Part shown: one piece after another, positions 1 through 7,686 of the stretch | Layout: the number at the start of each line of letters is the position of its first letter | How positions within the stretch are numbered: the first letter of the stretch is position 1 | Source of the DNA: DAOTVY01 sp041082245 | Lineage (GTDB): Bacteria > Chloroflexota > Chloroflexia > DTKN01 | Length of the DNA stretch: 35,610 nt | Direction of reading: 5' to 3' | Assembly: GCA_041082245.1 (NCBI GenBank) | Contig: JBDOIE010000178.1 | Span: 1-35,610 of the forward strand | Program-made: the position numbers and the translations under genes | The notes under the pieces: model-generated | The model's input: only the letters and a program-made list of their open reading frames with translations | Databases searched by the model: none | What the model was told of the DNA's origin: nothing

Positions 1-86
1 CCGCCCGCGAGCAGCCCCAGCACCCAGAGGAACTTCCACCGCCAGGTGATCTGCCACGACCTTGACAGGATGCGCCCATAGTCCAC
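1..86 (-). CDS. Putative membrane protein, N-terminal fragment cut by the window edge
   Basis: A GTG codon at 86-84 follows a strong AAAGGAGGAG ribosome-binding site at 100-91. The visible 28 residues begin VDYGRILSRSWQITW and continue into a hydrophobic stretch (FLWVLGLLAG). This resembles the start of small multi-pass membrane proteins common in Chloroflexota, but the family cannot be fixed from so little. It lies about 50 bp after porB on the same strand and may be the last gene of that operon. The rest of the gene lies outside the window. Confidence 0.55.
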   Translation of the reverse strand, partial: MDYGRILSRSWQITWRWKFLWVLGLLAG

Positions 87-135
87 CGCGCTCCTCCTTT
101 CTGCCGAGAACCTCTACGGGCGGACTACCCAGCTT

Positions 136-1056
136 TCACTCCCCGGACTGACCTCCTGCCCGCGCAAGCAGGAGCTGCCAGTTCGTGTCCACTTCCTCCT
201 GGATCCGCTGCACCTGTTCCTCGGTCAGATGCCGGAACCGGCCCTGCAGCCGCAGGTATTCCCGCACGGGGACCTCGGGTTCCGGCCAAACGGTGATCGT
301 GTACTTCCGGCCGTTCTCCACCTCGTAGAGCGGAAAGACCTTGCTTTGCACCGCGAGCCGGGTGAGCAGGATGCTGTCGGAAGCCTCCGAGCGCCAGCCC
401 GGCGGACAGGGGGAAAGGAGGTGGATGAACTTGGCCCCGCGGATCGACTGCGCCTTGCGGAACTTGCGGATGAGGTCCTCCGGGAAACCCACAGTTGCCG
501 TGGCCGCGTACGGGATCCGATGGGCCGCCATGATGCCAACGATGTCCTTCTTCGGTTCGTCCTTCGGATGGGCGGTAGGAGTCGTTGTTGTCCAGGCCAG
601 CCAGGGTGTTGCGGACGAGCGCTGGATACCGGTGTTCATATAGGCTTCGTTGTCGTAGCAGACGTAGATGAAATCCTCGTTCCGTTCGACCGCGCCCGAC
701 AGCGCCTGGAGCCCGATGTCGAAGGTTCCTCCGTCGCCGGCCCAGCCCATCACCGTGATGTCCTCTTTCCCCAGCACTTTCAGCGCGGCTCGAACCCCCG
801 ACGCGACGGCGCCGGTGGTTTCGAACGCGGTGTGGTAGATGGGCATTTCCAGGGAAGAATACGGGAACGGGCCGGCGATGATCGACCAGCAGCAGGCCGG
901 GATGATCACGATCGTCTTGCGCCCGAGCGCCTTCAGCGCGTAGCGCATCGAAAGGGATGCCCCACAGCCCGGGCAGGCCACGTGTCCGGGCAGCAGGTAC
1001 TCCTCCGGGGGAAGGACCAGGTTCGGCCGATGTCCGGGAAAGCGCTCTTCGCTCAT
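136..1056 (-). CDS. porB: 2-oxoacid:ferredoxin oxidoreductase, beta subunit (thiamine-diphosphate binding)
   Basis: This is the ThDP-binding beta subunit of a pyruvate/2-oxoacid:ferredoxin oxidoreductase, a cytosolic complex that converts a 2-oxoacid plus CoA to acyl-CoA, CO2 and reduced ferredoxin. The 306-residue length is normal for PorB/VorB. Near the N terminus CPGCGAS supplies cluster-binding cysteines. The ThDP/Mg motif is GWAGDGGTFDIGLQAL (about residues 104-119), followed by the family pattern YDNEAYMNTGIQ and a TP-rich loop. The ATG at 1056 overlaps the porA stop (ATGA), which indicates translational coupling. The sequence does not settle the substrate. The upstream butyrate-kinase genes favour a branched-chain or C4 2-oxoacid over pyruvate, but this is inference. 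Confidence 0.93.
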   Translation of the reverse strand: MSEERFPGHRPNLVLPPEEYLLPGHVACPGCGASLSMRYALKALGRKTIVIIPACCWSIIAGPFPYSSLEMPIYHTAFETTGAVASGVRAALKVLGKEDITVMGWAGDGGTFDIGLQALSGAVERNEDFIYVCYDNEAYMNTGIQRSSATPWLAWTTTTPTAHPKDEPKKDIVGIMAAHRIPYAATATVGFPEDLIRKFRKAQSIRGAKFIHLLSPCPPGWRSEASDSILLTRLAVQSKVFPLYEVENGRKYTITVWPEPEVPVREYLRLQGRFRHLTEEQVQRIQEEVDTNWQLLLARAGGQSGE

Positions 1057-2207
1057 CGCTTCACCCCTACCCAGATGATCCGATCCTCCGGCATGTCGTG
1101 CTGGAACGTGTACTCGGCAACCTGCCGGATGGTCGCCGGGGTCACGTCACGGCCCCCCAGGCCCAGCACAAAGTCGAAGAGCGGCGCACGCTGCGGGCTA
1201 TCGTAGAGCGCGGCCTTGATCTCCTCGCCGAACACGCCGCACTGGCCGAAGGTCAGGTTCCGGTCGAGCACCGCGATCTTTTTCACGCCGCTCAGCGCCT
1301 GGACGATGTCCTTCACCGGGAAAGGACGGAAGAGCCGCACCTTCACCAGCCCGATCGGGATGCCTTCCCCCCGCATCGCATCGATGACCTCGCGCGCGGT
1401 GCTCGTGATCGTGCTCGAGGTGACGAGGGCGACCTCCGCGCCCTCCATCCGGTACGGCTCGACCAGGCCCCAGCGGCGCCCGAAGCGTCGACCGAACTCC
1501 TCGTCGGCCTCCCGGGCGACCTCGAGGGCCTGCTCCATCGCCTGCTGGATCTTGTAGCGCAATTCGAACCATTCGTTGGGGGTAACCAGCGCGCCGAAGG
1601 CGTGAGGGTCCTCGATGTCGAGTTTCCACTGCGGACGGAAAGGCGGAAGGTAGGCATCGACCTCCTCCTGATCGGGGATGTCGACCACCTCCGAGGTATG
1701 GGAAAGGACAAAGGCATCGAGGACAACCATGGCCGGCAGGAGGACGGTCTCGGCCACCTTGAACGCCTGGATGACGGTATCCAGCACCTCCTGGTTGCTC
1801 TCGCAGTAGTACTGGATCCAGCCGGTGTCGCGCTGGGCGAGGGTATCGCTCTGCTCCGTCCAGACCGACCAGCCCGGGGCGATGCCCCGGTTCACCGCGC
1901 CCATCACGATCGGATGCCGCCCTCCGGCCGCCCAGTGGAGCATCTCGTGCATCAGGAGGAGGCCCTGGCCGGAGGTCGCGGTAAAGGCCCGTGCTCCGGC
2001 CGCCGAGGCGCCGATGCAGGCCGCCATGGCCGAGTGCTCCGACTCGACCTTGATGAAAACGGCCTCCAGCTCGCCGTCGGCGCAGAAGGCGGCCAGTTTC
2101 TCGATGATGGAGGTCTGAGGAGTGATCGGATACGCCGCGATAACCTGGGCCCGGGCCAGTTTCGCTCCATAGGAAACGGCATAGTTGCCGGTGATCACTT
2201 TCTCCAC
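1053..2207 (-). CDS. porA: 2-oxoacid:ferredoxin oxidoreductase, alpha subunit
   Basis: This is the alpha subunit of the same oxidoreductase. It carries the pyrimidine-binding signature near the N terminus (NYAVSYGAKLARAQVIAAYP, then ITPQT) and the VESEHSAMAACIGASAAGAR stretch that shapes the active site. I chose the GTG at 2207 (protein begins VEKVITGNYAVSYG, 384 aa) because AGGAGGAGCTGCT lies just upstream and the family normally starts at this point. The in-frame ATG at 2267 would add 20 unrelated residues. The start overlaps the end of the upstream gltD-porD gene by 13 bp and the stop overlaps porB, so all three are translationally coupled. Confidence 0.92.
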   Translation of the reverse strand: MEKVITGNYAVSYGAKLARAQVIAAYPITPQTSIIEKLAAFCADGELEAVFIKVESEHSAMAACIGASAAGARAFTATSGQGLLLMHEMLHWAAGGRHPIVMGAVNRGIAPGWSVWTEQSDTLAQRDTGWIQYYCESNQEVLDTVIQAFKVAETVLLPAMVVLDAFVLSHTSEVVDIPDQEEVDAYLPPFRPQWKLDIEDPHAFGALVTPNEWFELRYKIQQAMEQALEVAREADEEFGRRFGRRWGLVEPYRMEGAEVALVTSSTITSTAREVIDAMRGEGIPIGLVKVRLFRPFPVKDIVQALSGVKKIAVLDRNLTFGQCGVFGEEIKAALYDSPQRAPLFDFVLGLGGRDVTPATIRQVAEYTFQHDMPEDRIIWVGVKR

Positions 2208-3952
2208 AGCAGCTCCTCCTCCATCGTGATCGCGTGGCGGGGGCATTCGCTCGCGCAGATCCCGCACCCTTTGCAGTAGTCATAGTCGAATTCGTAGTAG
2301 GGGTAAGGCGGGTATCCCGCACGCCAGTCGCCCCTGCGGCGGACGCTGATATCCGGGCAGAAGTTGAGGCAGTTGTCGCACCGGTTGCAGGTACCGCAGG
2401 AGAAGCAGCGGAGCCCCTCGGCAACGACAGTTGCCGGCTCCAGCCCCTGCCGCACCTCGGCCCAGTCCTTCAGCCGCTCTTCGGCCGGCCGCAGACGCGC
2501 CTCCGGCCGTGGCACCCGGCGCAGGTAGGCGGTGTTCAGCTCCTCGAAGGTGACCACCTCTGGAAGCATCGGCCGCGGAAACGCCCGCACGTTCTCGTGC
2601 AACGGGGGGTACTCGGGCTGGGCTTCGCCGCGCAGGAACCGGCCGATCGCCAGCGCTGCGCGCTTGCCCGAACCGATGGCCGCGGTGACGGTGCCGAACC
2701 CGGTCGCCACATCCCCGCCGGCAAAGACGCCCGGGCGGGTGGTCTGGCCGCTAGGGTCGATGCGGATCGCCCCGGCCTGCACGGTTACATCCGGGGGCAC
2801 GGCGTCGAGATCCGCCTCCTGGCCGAGAGCCGGGATCACGGTGTCCGCCTCGAGCACGAACTCGGAGTCCGGGATCGGCTCCGGGCGGCGTCGCCCGGAT
2901 GCATCCGGCTCGCCGAGCCGCATCCGGACCGCCTGCACGCCTCGCACACGGCCTCCGTCGGTCAAGATGGCAACCGGCGCAGCCAGGAAATGGAACGATA
3001 CCCCTTCCTCCTCCGCCTCCTCGACCTCTTCGGCGATCGCAGGCATCTCCGCACGCGAGCGGCGGTACAGCACCGTAACCTCTGCCCCCAGCCGGCGGGC
3101 GACCCGTGCGGCATCCATCGCCGTGTTTCCGCCGCCCACCACCACCACGCGCGGGCCGACCGGTACCTTCTCCCCCTGGTTCACCCGCTTCAGGAAAGCC
3201 AGGCCGTGCAGTACCCCCTCCGCATCCTCCCCGGGCACGCCGAGCGGCCGGCTGCGCTGCTGTCCCAGCGCGAGGAACACGGCACGGTAAGGAGCAAGAT
3301 CGTCCCAGGAGAGGTTGCCGCCCAGGCGCATCCCGGTGCGGATCTCCACGCCGAGCGCCTCGATCGCGGCGATTTCCCGGTCCAGCACCTCGCGCGGCAG
3401 GCGATACGTTGGGATCCCGGTGCGCAGCATCCCCCCGGGGAGGGAATCGGCTTCGTACACCGTGACCGGGTACCCCTGCAGCGCGAGGTGGTAGGCACAC
3501 GAGAGGCCGGCCGGCCCGGACCCCACCACCGCCACGCGCTCCCGCTGCACAGGCTTCTGCCGGGCCGGGGTAAGGTGCTGCTCGGCCGCCCAATCGCTCA
3601 GGAAGCGTTCCACCTCGTGGATCGCGATGGCTCCCCCCAATCGCTCCCGGTTGCAGCTCGCTTCACAAGGATGCGGGCACACCCGCCCACACACCCCCGG
3701 AAAGGGGTTCTCCCGCTGCAGGCACTCCCACGCCTCCCGGAAGCGTCCGTCGGCTACCAGGCCCAGATAGGCCACGATGTCCTCGCCTGCCGGACAGGCG
3801 TGGTTGCAGGGCGGTGTGCGCTCCCGATACACGGGGCGCATATAGCGCCAGGAACCGGTCTTGTTGTACAGGGTGGTCGCGATGGACGCCGGCATCGGCG
3901 GCATCTCCGCTGCCGAGCGAAAGACGATGACCCGCGCTTCCCGTTCCGGCAT
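2195..3952 (-). CDS. GltD-like FAD/NAD(P)H oxidoreductase fused to a PorD-like 2x[4Fe-4S] ferredoxin
   Basis: A 585-aa fusion. The N-terminal 110 residues hold the GltD-type cysteine cluster (CNHACPAGEDI and CGRVCPHPCEASC), which binds Fe-S clusters in glutamate synthase small subunits and related enzymes. A first Rossmann motif, VAVVGSGPAGLSCAYHLAL, should bind FAD and a second, VVVVGGGNTAMDAARVARRL, NAD(P)H. The C terminus carries CNRCDNCLNFCP (about 522-533) and CKGCGICASECP (about 560-571), two ferredoxin clusters of the kind normally supplied by the small PorD subunit. It sits between porC and porA, where porD is usually found. The likely role is passing electrons between the oxidoreductase, free ferredoxin and NAD(P)H. 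The ATG at 3952 follows AGGAGG. The direction of electron flow is unknown. Confidence 0.9.
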   Translation of the reverse strand: MPEREARVIVFRSAAEMPPMPASIATTLYNKTGSWRYMRPVYRERTPPCNHACPAGEDIVAYLGLVADGRFREAWECLQRENPFPGVCGRVCPHPCEASCNRERLGGAIAIHEVERFLSDWAAEQHLTPARQKPVQRERVAVVGSGPAGLSCAYHLALQGYPVTVYEADSLPGGMLRTGIPTYRLPREVLDREIAAIEALGVEIRTGMRLGGNLSWDDLAPYRAVFLALGQQRSRPLGVPGEDAEGVLHGLAFLKRVNQGEKVPVGPRVVVVGGGNTAMDAARVARRLGAEVTVLYRRSRAEMPAIAEEVEEAEEEGVSFHFLAAPVAILTDGGRVRGVQAVRMRLGEPDASGRRRPEPIPDSEFVLEADTVIPALGQEADLDAVPPDVTVQAGAIRIDPSGQTTRPGVFAGGDVATGFGTVTAAIGSGKRAALAIGRFLRGEAQPEYPPLHENVRAFPRPMLPEVVTFEELNTAYLRRVPRPEARLRPAEERLKDWAEVRQGLEPATVVAEGLRCFSCGTCNRCDNCLNFCPDISVRRRGDWRAGYPPYPYYEFDYDYCKGCGICASECPRHAITMEEELLWRK

Positions 3953-3980
3953 CGGTTCCTCCTGATACAGGCCTTGCCGT

Positions 3981-4538
3981 TTAACGGCCCTGAAAGACGA
4001 CCGACTCGTACGCCTCCCGTACCGCTGCCACGTTCTCCTCGGGCCGTACGGGCACTGCCTCCCATACTGCCTGGCACAGCGCCTCCAGCCCCACGATGCC
4101 CGTGATGCGGCTGAACGCTCCCAGGATCGAGGTATTCACGATCGGGGCGTTGCGCGGCCCGAGGTGGTAGCGAAATGCGATGTGGTTGGCGTCTACGGTG
4201 GCCACGCGGAAGCGATCGTGCAGGCCGAACGCCTCCGGGGGATCGGCGCTGTTCAAAAGCACCCAACCTCCGGGCTTGAGCCCGGCCGTGACATCCTGCA
4301 CTTCCAGCAGCGTGGGGTCCAGGACCACGATGTGGTCGGGTTCGTAGATCTGGCAGCGGATGCGGATCCGCTTGTCGTCGATACGGGTGAACGCGAGGAC
4401 AGGCGCCCCCCGGCGCTCGACCCCAAAAGAAGGAAAGGCCTGCACCTGTTTCCCCTCGCGGAAGGCGGCGTCGGCGAGCAGCTCCGAGGCGATGACCACC
4501 CCCTGCCCACCCCGCCCGTGGAACCGGATCTCGATCAT
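3981..4538 (-). CDS. porC: 2-oxoacid:ferredoxin oxidoreductase, gamma subunit
   Basis: The 185-residue protein is a typical PorC/VorC gamma subunit. It starts MIEIRFHGRGGQGVVIASEL, contains FPSFGVERRGAPV, and has the later NAPIVNTSILGAF segment conserved in the family. This subunit helps hold the alpha-beta core and contributes to CoA binding. It is 16 bp from ptb upstream and 28 bp from the gltD-porD fusion downstream, all on the minus strand. Confidence 0.93.
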   Translation of the reverse strand: MIEIRFHGRGGQGVVIASELLADAAFREGKQVQAFPSFGVERRGAPVLAFTRIDDKRIRIRCQIYEPDHIVVLDPTLLEVQDVTAGLKPGGWVLLNSADPPEAFGLHDRFRVATVDANHIAFRYHLGPRNAPIVNTSILGAFSRITGIVGLEALCQAVWEAVPVRPEENVAAVREAYESVVFQGR

Positions 4539-4554
4539 CGGCCGGCCTCCTGGT

Positions 4555-5457
4555 TCATGCGGACATCAACACACCCAGCACGATCGACATGAGCTTGGCC
4601 TCGTGGGTATCCGCGCGCGAGGGCAGGATGAGCGGCATCTTGGCACCGACGACTACCCCGGCCAGGGCACTATGGGCAAAGTAGATGATCGCCTTCGCCA
4701 GAGCATTTCCGGCCTCGAGGTCCGGAGCGATCAAGATGTCTGCCCGGCCGGCCACTTCCCCGCGGATCCCCTTGATGCGGGCCGCCTCCGGGGAGATCGC
4801 GTTGTCCAGCGCCAGCGGCCCGTCCACGATCGCTCCGTAGATCTGCCCGCGGTCGGCCATCTTCGAAAGGTTCGCCGCGTCCATCGTCGAGGGGATCTTC
4901 GGGTTCACCATCTCTGCCGCTGCCAGGACCGCCACCCGGGGCAGCTCGATCCCCAGCCGGTGGGCTACATCCACGGCGTTCTGCACGATGTGCATCTTCT
5001 GTTCCAGCGTCGGGGCCACGACGACCCCAGCGTCGCTCAGGAGGATCAGCCGGTCGAAGCCAGGGATGTCGAACACGGCCACGTGGGTCAGGAGCTTTCC
5101 CGTACGCAGGCCCACGGCAGGATCCAGCGCCGCCTTCAAAAAGTCGGCGGTAAAGATCTTGCCCTTCATCGCACAATGTACCTCGCCCCGGGCCAGCATC
5201 TGCATCGCCCGGTAGGCCGCGGCACGCCGGTCCGGCTCTTCCACGATGCGCATGTTGCGGATGTCGATCTGATGCGCCTCCGCTTCTTGCTCGATCGCCG
5301 CGCGGTCGCCGATAAGGACGAAGTGGGCAATGCCCCGTTCCTCGGCGTCGCGCGCCGCAAGCAACGCCTCGTGGTCCTGCGCATTGGCGATCGCGACCAC
5401 CCGGGGGCCGACCTTCTTGGCTTCCTCCCGTAGCTGGGCAAAGTTCCGTATCGCCAT
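4555..5457 (-). CDS. ptb: Phosphate butyryltransferase (phosphotransbutyrylase)
   Basis: A 300-aa member of the phosphate acetyl/butyryltransferase family. It swaps CoA for phosphate on an acyl-CoA (butyryl, isobutyryl or similar) to give acyl-phosphate in the cytosol. Recognisable segments are AMKGKIFTADFLKAALD, ILLSDAGVVVAPTLEQKMHI, NPKIPSTMDAANLSKM, IVDGPLALDNAISPEAA and the C-terminal GVVVGAKMPLILPSRAD. The length fits Ptb. The ATG at 5457 follows GAGGAGGAAGGT. It lies directly between buk and porC, so its acyl-CoA substrate is probably the product of the oxidoreductase encoded downstream. Confidence 0.93.
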   Translation of the reverse strand: MAIRNFAQLREEAKKVGPRVVAIANAQDHEALLAARDAEERGIAHFVLIGDRAAIEQEAEAHQIDIRNMRIVEEPDRRAAAYRAMQMLARGEVHCAMKGKIFTADFLKAALDPAVGLRTGKLLTHVAVFDIPGFDRLILLSDAGVVVAPTLEQKMHIVQNAVDVAHRLGIELPRVAVLAAAEMVNPKIPSTMDAANLSKMADRGQIYGAIVDGPLALDNAISPEAARIKGIRGEVAGRADILIAPDLEAGNALAKAIIYFAHSALAGVVVGAKMPLILPSRADTHEAKLMSIVLGVLMSA

Positions 5458-5475
5458 ACCTTCCTCCTCAGACCG

Positions 5476-6579
5476 TCACGGATCTCCGCGTCGCGCACGC
5501 GGGATGTATTCCTTGGCCGCTTCCTCCCCGCGTAGTACCCGCAGGGCTCCCTGCGCCAGCGCCAGCATCTCGTCCTCGCCGGGATAGACCAGCACCGGAC
5601 CCAGGAACGCCACCCGTTCCCGGATCCATTCCACGAGCTGCCCCCAGTGGGCCAGCCCTCCCGTGAGGACGACCGCATCGACGCGGCCGTACAGTACCGC
5701 TCCCATCGCGGCGATCTCGCGCGCGATCTGGTAGGCCATCGCCTCGGCCACCAGGCGCGCGCGGGCATCGCCCTCCGCGATTCGCCGCTCGACCTCGATC
5801 GCCGAATTCGTCCCCAGGTGCGAAACGAACCCTCCCCGGCCGATCAGGTAGCGCTTCAGTTCCTCTTTCGAGAAACGGCCCGAGTAGCACAGTTCGATCA
5901 GATCGGTAAGCGGAAGCGCACCGCTCCGTTCCGGGGAAAAGGGGCCGCTGTCGATCCCCCCGCGGACGTCGACCATACGGCCCTCGCGGTGGGCCGTGAT
6001 GGAGATCCCGCCGCCGATGTGCGCCACCACGAGGCGCAGAGTCTCGTACGGGCGTCCCAGATCCCGGGCCACCCGGCGGGCAATCGCCTTGGTGTTCAGC
6101 GCGTGGCAGAGGCTGGGCCACTCGATCTCGGCCAGCCCGGTCACGCGAGCGATTTCGTCCATCTCGTCTACCGCCGGCGGGTCCACAGTAAAGGCCGGGA
6201 CATTCGCCCGTGAGGCAATCTCGTGCGCAATGAGCACTCCGAGGTTCGACGCGTGCTCCCGCGGGCCCGGGGTGCGCATCTCGAGCAGCATCGCCTCGTT
6301 GATGCGGTAGGTGCCGCTTTGCATAGGGCCGAAGAGTCCACCCCGTCCGACGACAGCGTGCAGACTTGAGAGGACGACGCCGTGCGCGTCTAGCCATCGC
6401 AGGACGCAGTCACGGCGGAAGAGGTATTGGTCCGAGATACAGGGGAATCGGGCCAGTTCGGCGGCTTCGTGCCGGATCGCATCCTGCAACACGGGCCGCT
6501 CATCCTCGAAGAGGGCCACCTTGGTGGACGTGGACCCGGGGTTGATCACCAGGATGCGGTACGCCGCACCATCCGACAT
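5476..6579 (-). CDS. buk: Butyrate kinase (or branched-chain fatty acid kinase)
   Basis: A 367-aa acetokinase-family enzyme that transfers phosphate from acyl-phosphate to ADP, making ATP and a free carboxylate. The N-terminal phosphate loop is ILVINPGSTSTKVALFEDE. Buk-type motifs follow: VVGRGGLFGP, GTYRINEAM, HASNLGVLIAHEIA, VDPPAVDEM and VVAHIGGGISITAH. The motif set and length match butyrate kinase better than acetate kinase. It is the first gene of the operon. The ATG at 6579 has AGGAG about 8 nt upstream. A second, stronger AAGGAGGAG at 6626-6618 has no start codon near it. Confidence 0.93.
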   Translation of the reverse strand: MSDGAAYRILVINPGSTSTKVALFEDERPVLQDAIRHEAAELARFPCISDQYLFRRDCVLRWLDAHGVVLSSLHAVVGRGGLFGPMQSGTYRINEAMLLEMRTPGPREHASNLGVLIAHEIASRANVPAFTVDPPAVDEMDEIARVTGLAEIEWPSLCHALNTKAIARRVARDLGRPYETLRLVVAHIGGGISITAHREGRMVDVRGGIDSGPFSPERSGALPLTDLIELCYSGRFSKEELKRYLIGRGGFVSHLGTNSAIEVERRIAEGDARARLVAEAMAYQIAREIAAMGAVLYGRVDAVVLTGGLAHWGQLVEWIRERVAFLGPVLVYPGEDEMLALAQGALRVLRGEEAAKEYIPRARRGDP

Positions 6580-6642
6580 CGAGCGCTCCTGCGAGCTCCG
6601 GATCGAACCGTTCGTTGCTCCTCCTTGAGCAAGTTGCCCGGT

Positions 6643-6671
6643 AGTTTATCACAGGCCGAAAGAAAGCGCAA
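6643..6671 (-). promoter_or_regulatory. Possible promoter of the buk-ptb-por operon
   Basis: On the minus strand TTGCGC (6671-6666) and TAAACT (6648-6643) are separated by 17 bp, about 65 bp upstream of the buk ATG. The hexamers match the sigma-70 consensus only partly. I propose it because of its spacing and its position ahead of the first gene. Confidence 0.35.
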
Positions 6672-6702
6672 CCATCCAGCGGCGCTGCCAGGGCTTTCCC
6701 GT

Positions 6703-7007
6703 GTTCCAACGGAGGCTCTCCACGTCGATGGATCGAGATCCGAGCGCACCGCGTAGAGCCCGCCGGATGCGCCGGCGGCTTCTGGGTTTCGAACCGCGGC
6801 TCGCTGCGCGCGCGGCTACCCTTCGATACGCCCGGCTTCGCCGGACGGCTCAGGGCACCGCTCAACCGGCAAAGCGTACCGGCGCCTTCGGCGTCCCGCT
6901 ACGGGGGCGAGACGGGTCCTCGTCCCTACGCGCGGCCTACTCGACCGCCGAAGGCGCCAGTACGCTTCGGGGGAGGATCGACCGACGTTCTGGCCCTCCG
7001 TTGGAAC
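6703..7007. repeat. Non-coding repeat element bounded by 13-bp inverted repeats, with nested hairpins
   Basis: The 549-bp gap between buk and the archaemetzincin gene has no credible gene. GTTCCAACGGAGG (6703-6715) recurs as its exact reverse complement at 6995-7007, framing about 305 bp. Inside are a second pair of 22-nt arms with one mismatch (6872-6893 and 6946-6967), CCGCCGG/CCGGCGG (6760-6766/6772-6778) and CCGGC/GCCGG (6832-6836/6840-6844). CGCAGG/CCTGCG with an A-rich loop lies just outside (7007-7012/7021-7026). This looks like a MITE-like or REP/BIME-like element. I see no transposase and no clear target duplication. Confidence 0.6.
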
Positions 7008-7128
7008 GCAGGGAAAAAAACCTGCGCGCTGCCACTTTGTGTGGTCCACGGAACCATCCCCTGGCACCGCATTCCCCCGCCAACTGGTTCGCCTCTCGAG
7101 CAAACCATCGCGCACAACGCGCGCTCCC

Positions 7129-7677
7129 CTACGGAGATGGAGAGAGCACGTCCCCCAGGTTCTGCTCACAGCGGCGGCAGAAGGCTGTGGCTTTCCGGTC
7201 GGTGTCGGCCAGGCTATTGGAAAAATACATCACGCAGAGCGGGTTACGGCAGTGTCCCAACCCCAGGGTATGCCCGAGCTCGTGCACCGCTTCCTTGAGC
7301 GCGCGGGTACGGAAAACCTCCTCATCCTCCGGCAGGCCATAGAAGGAGGGGTGCAATCGGGCGAGGGCGATCAGAGCGTGTCGGCCGCCGAGAGAGGCCT
7401 GCCCGAAGACAAAGTTCAGGCCCGGCGTGTAGAGGTCGGCCTCCACCACCCCGAGCACCCGCCAGGCCTCCGCCAGCGGAAGCAGACGCAGCCGGGCCAG
7501 CAGCGGGTCGCTCAGGTACTGACGGCGGGAGGCGTCGTATACTTCAGGAAGCAGTTCCTCCCCCCGCGCCACAGCCCACGGCCGGCCGAATGTCTCGCGC
7601 AGCCTCTCACCCAACCAGGCGAGCAGTTCCGGAGAGGCAGGCCCCACCGGCACAAGCCAGAGTTTGTCCGCGTCCAC
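7129..7677 (-). CDS. amzA: Archaemetzincin-family zinc metallopeptidase
   Basis: A small cytosolic metallopeptidase (182 aa) of the archaemetzincin family, which is common in archaea and vertebrates and scattered in bacteria. The diagnostic motif is clear: HELGHTLGLGHC at residues 132-143 gives the three zinc-binding histidines and the catalytic Glu133. Cys143, Cys148, Met150 (met-turn) and CRRC at 167-170 supply the second, four-cysteine zinc site seen in the family. The start is GTG at 7677 with AGGGGA upstream, only 9 bp after the ROK gene. The physiological substrate of this family is not known. Being co-transcribed with a ROK kinase and an aminotransferase gives little help. Confidence 0.93.
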   Translation of the reverse strand: MDADKLWLVPVGPASPELLAWLGERLRETFGRPWAVARGEELLPEVYDASRRQYLSDPLLARLRLLPLAEAWRVLGVVEADLYTPGLNFVFGQASLGGRHALIALARLHPSFYGLPEDEEVFRTRALKEAVHELGHTLGLGHCRNPLCVMYFSNSLADTDRKATAFCRRCEQNLGDVLSPSP

Positions 7678-7686
7678 AGCTGTCCC

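Noticed and set aside
6701..7342. Open frame of about 210 codons on the plus strand in the buk/amzA gap
   Set aside because: It crosses the inverted-repeat element, has no RBS and no recognisable protein pattern, and overlaps the archaemetzincin gene on the other strand.
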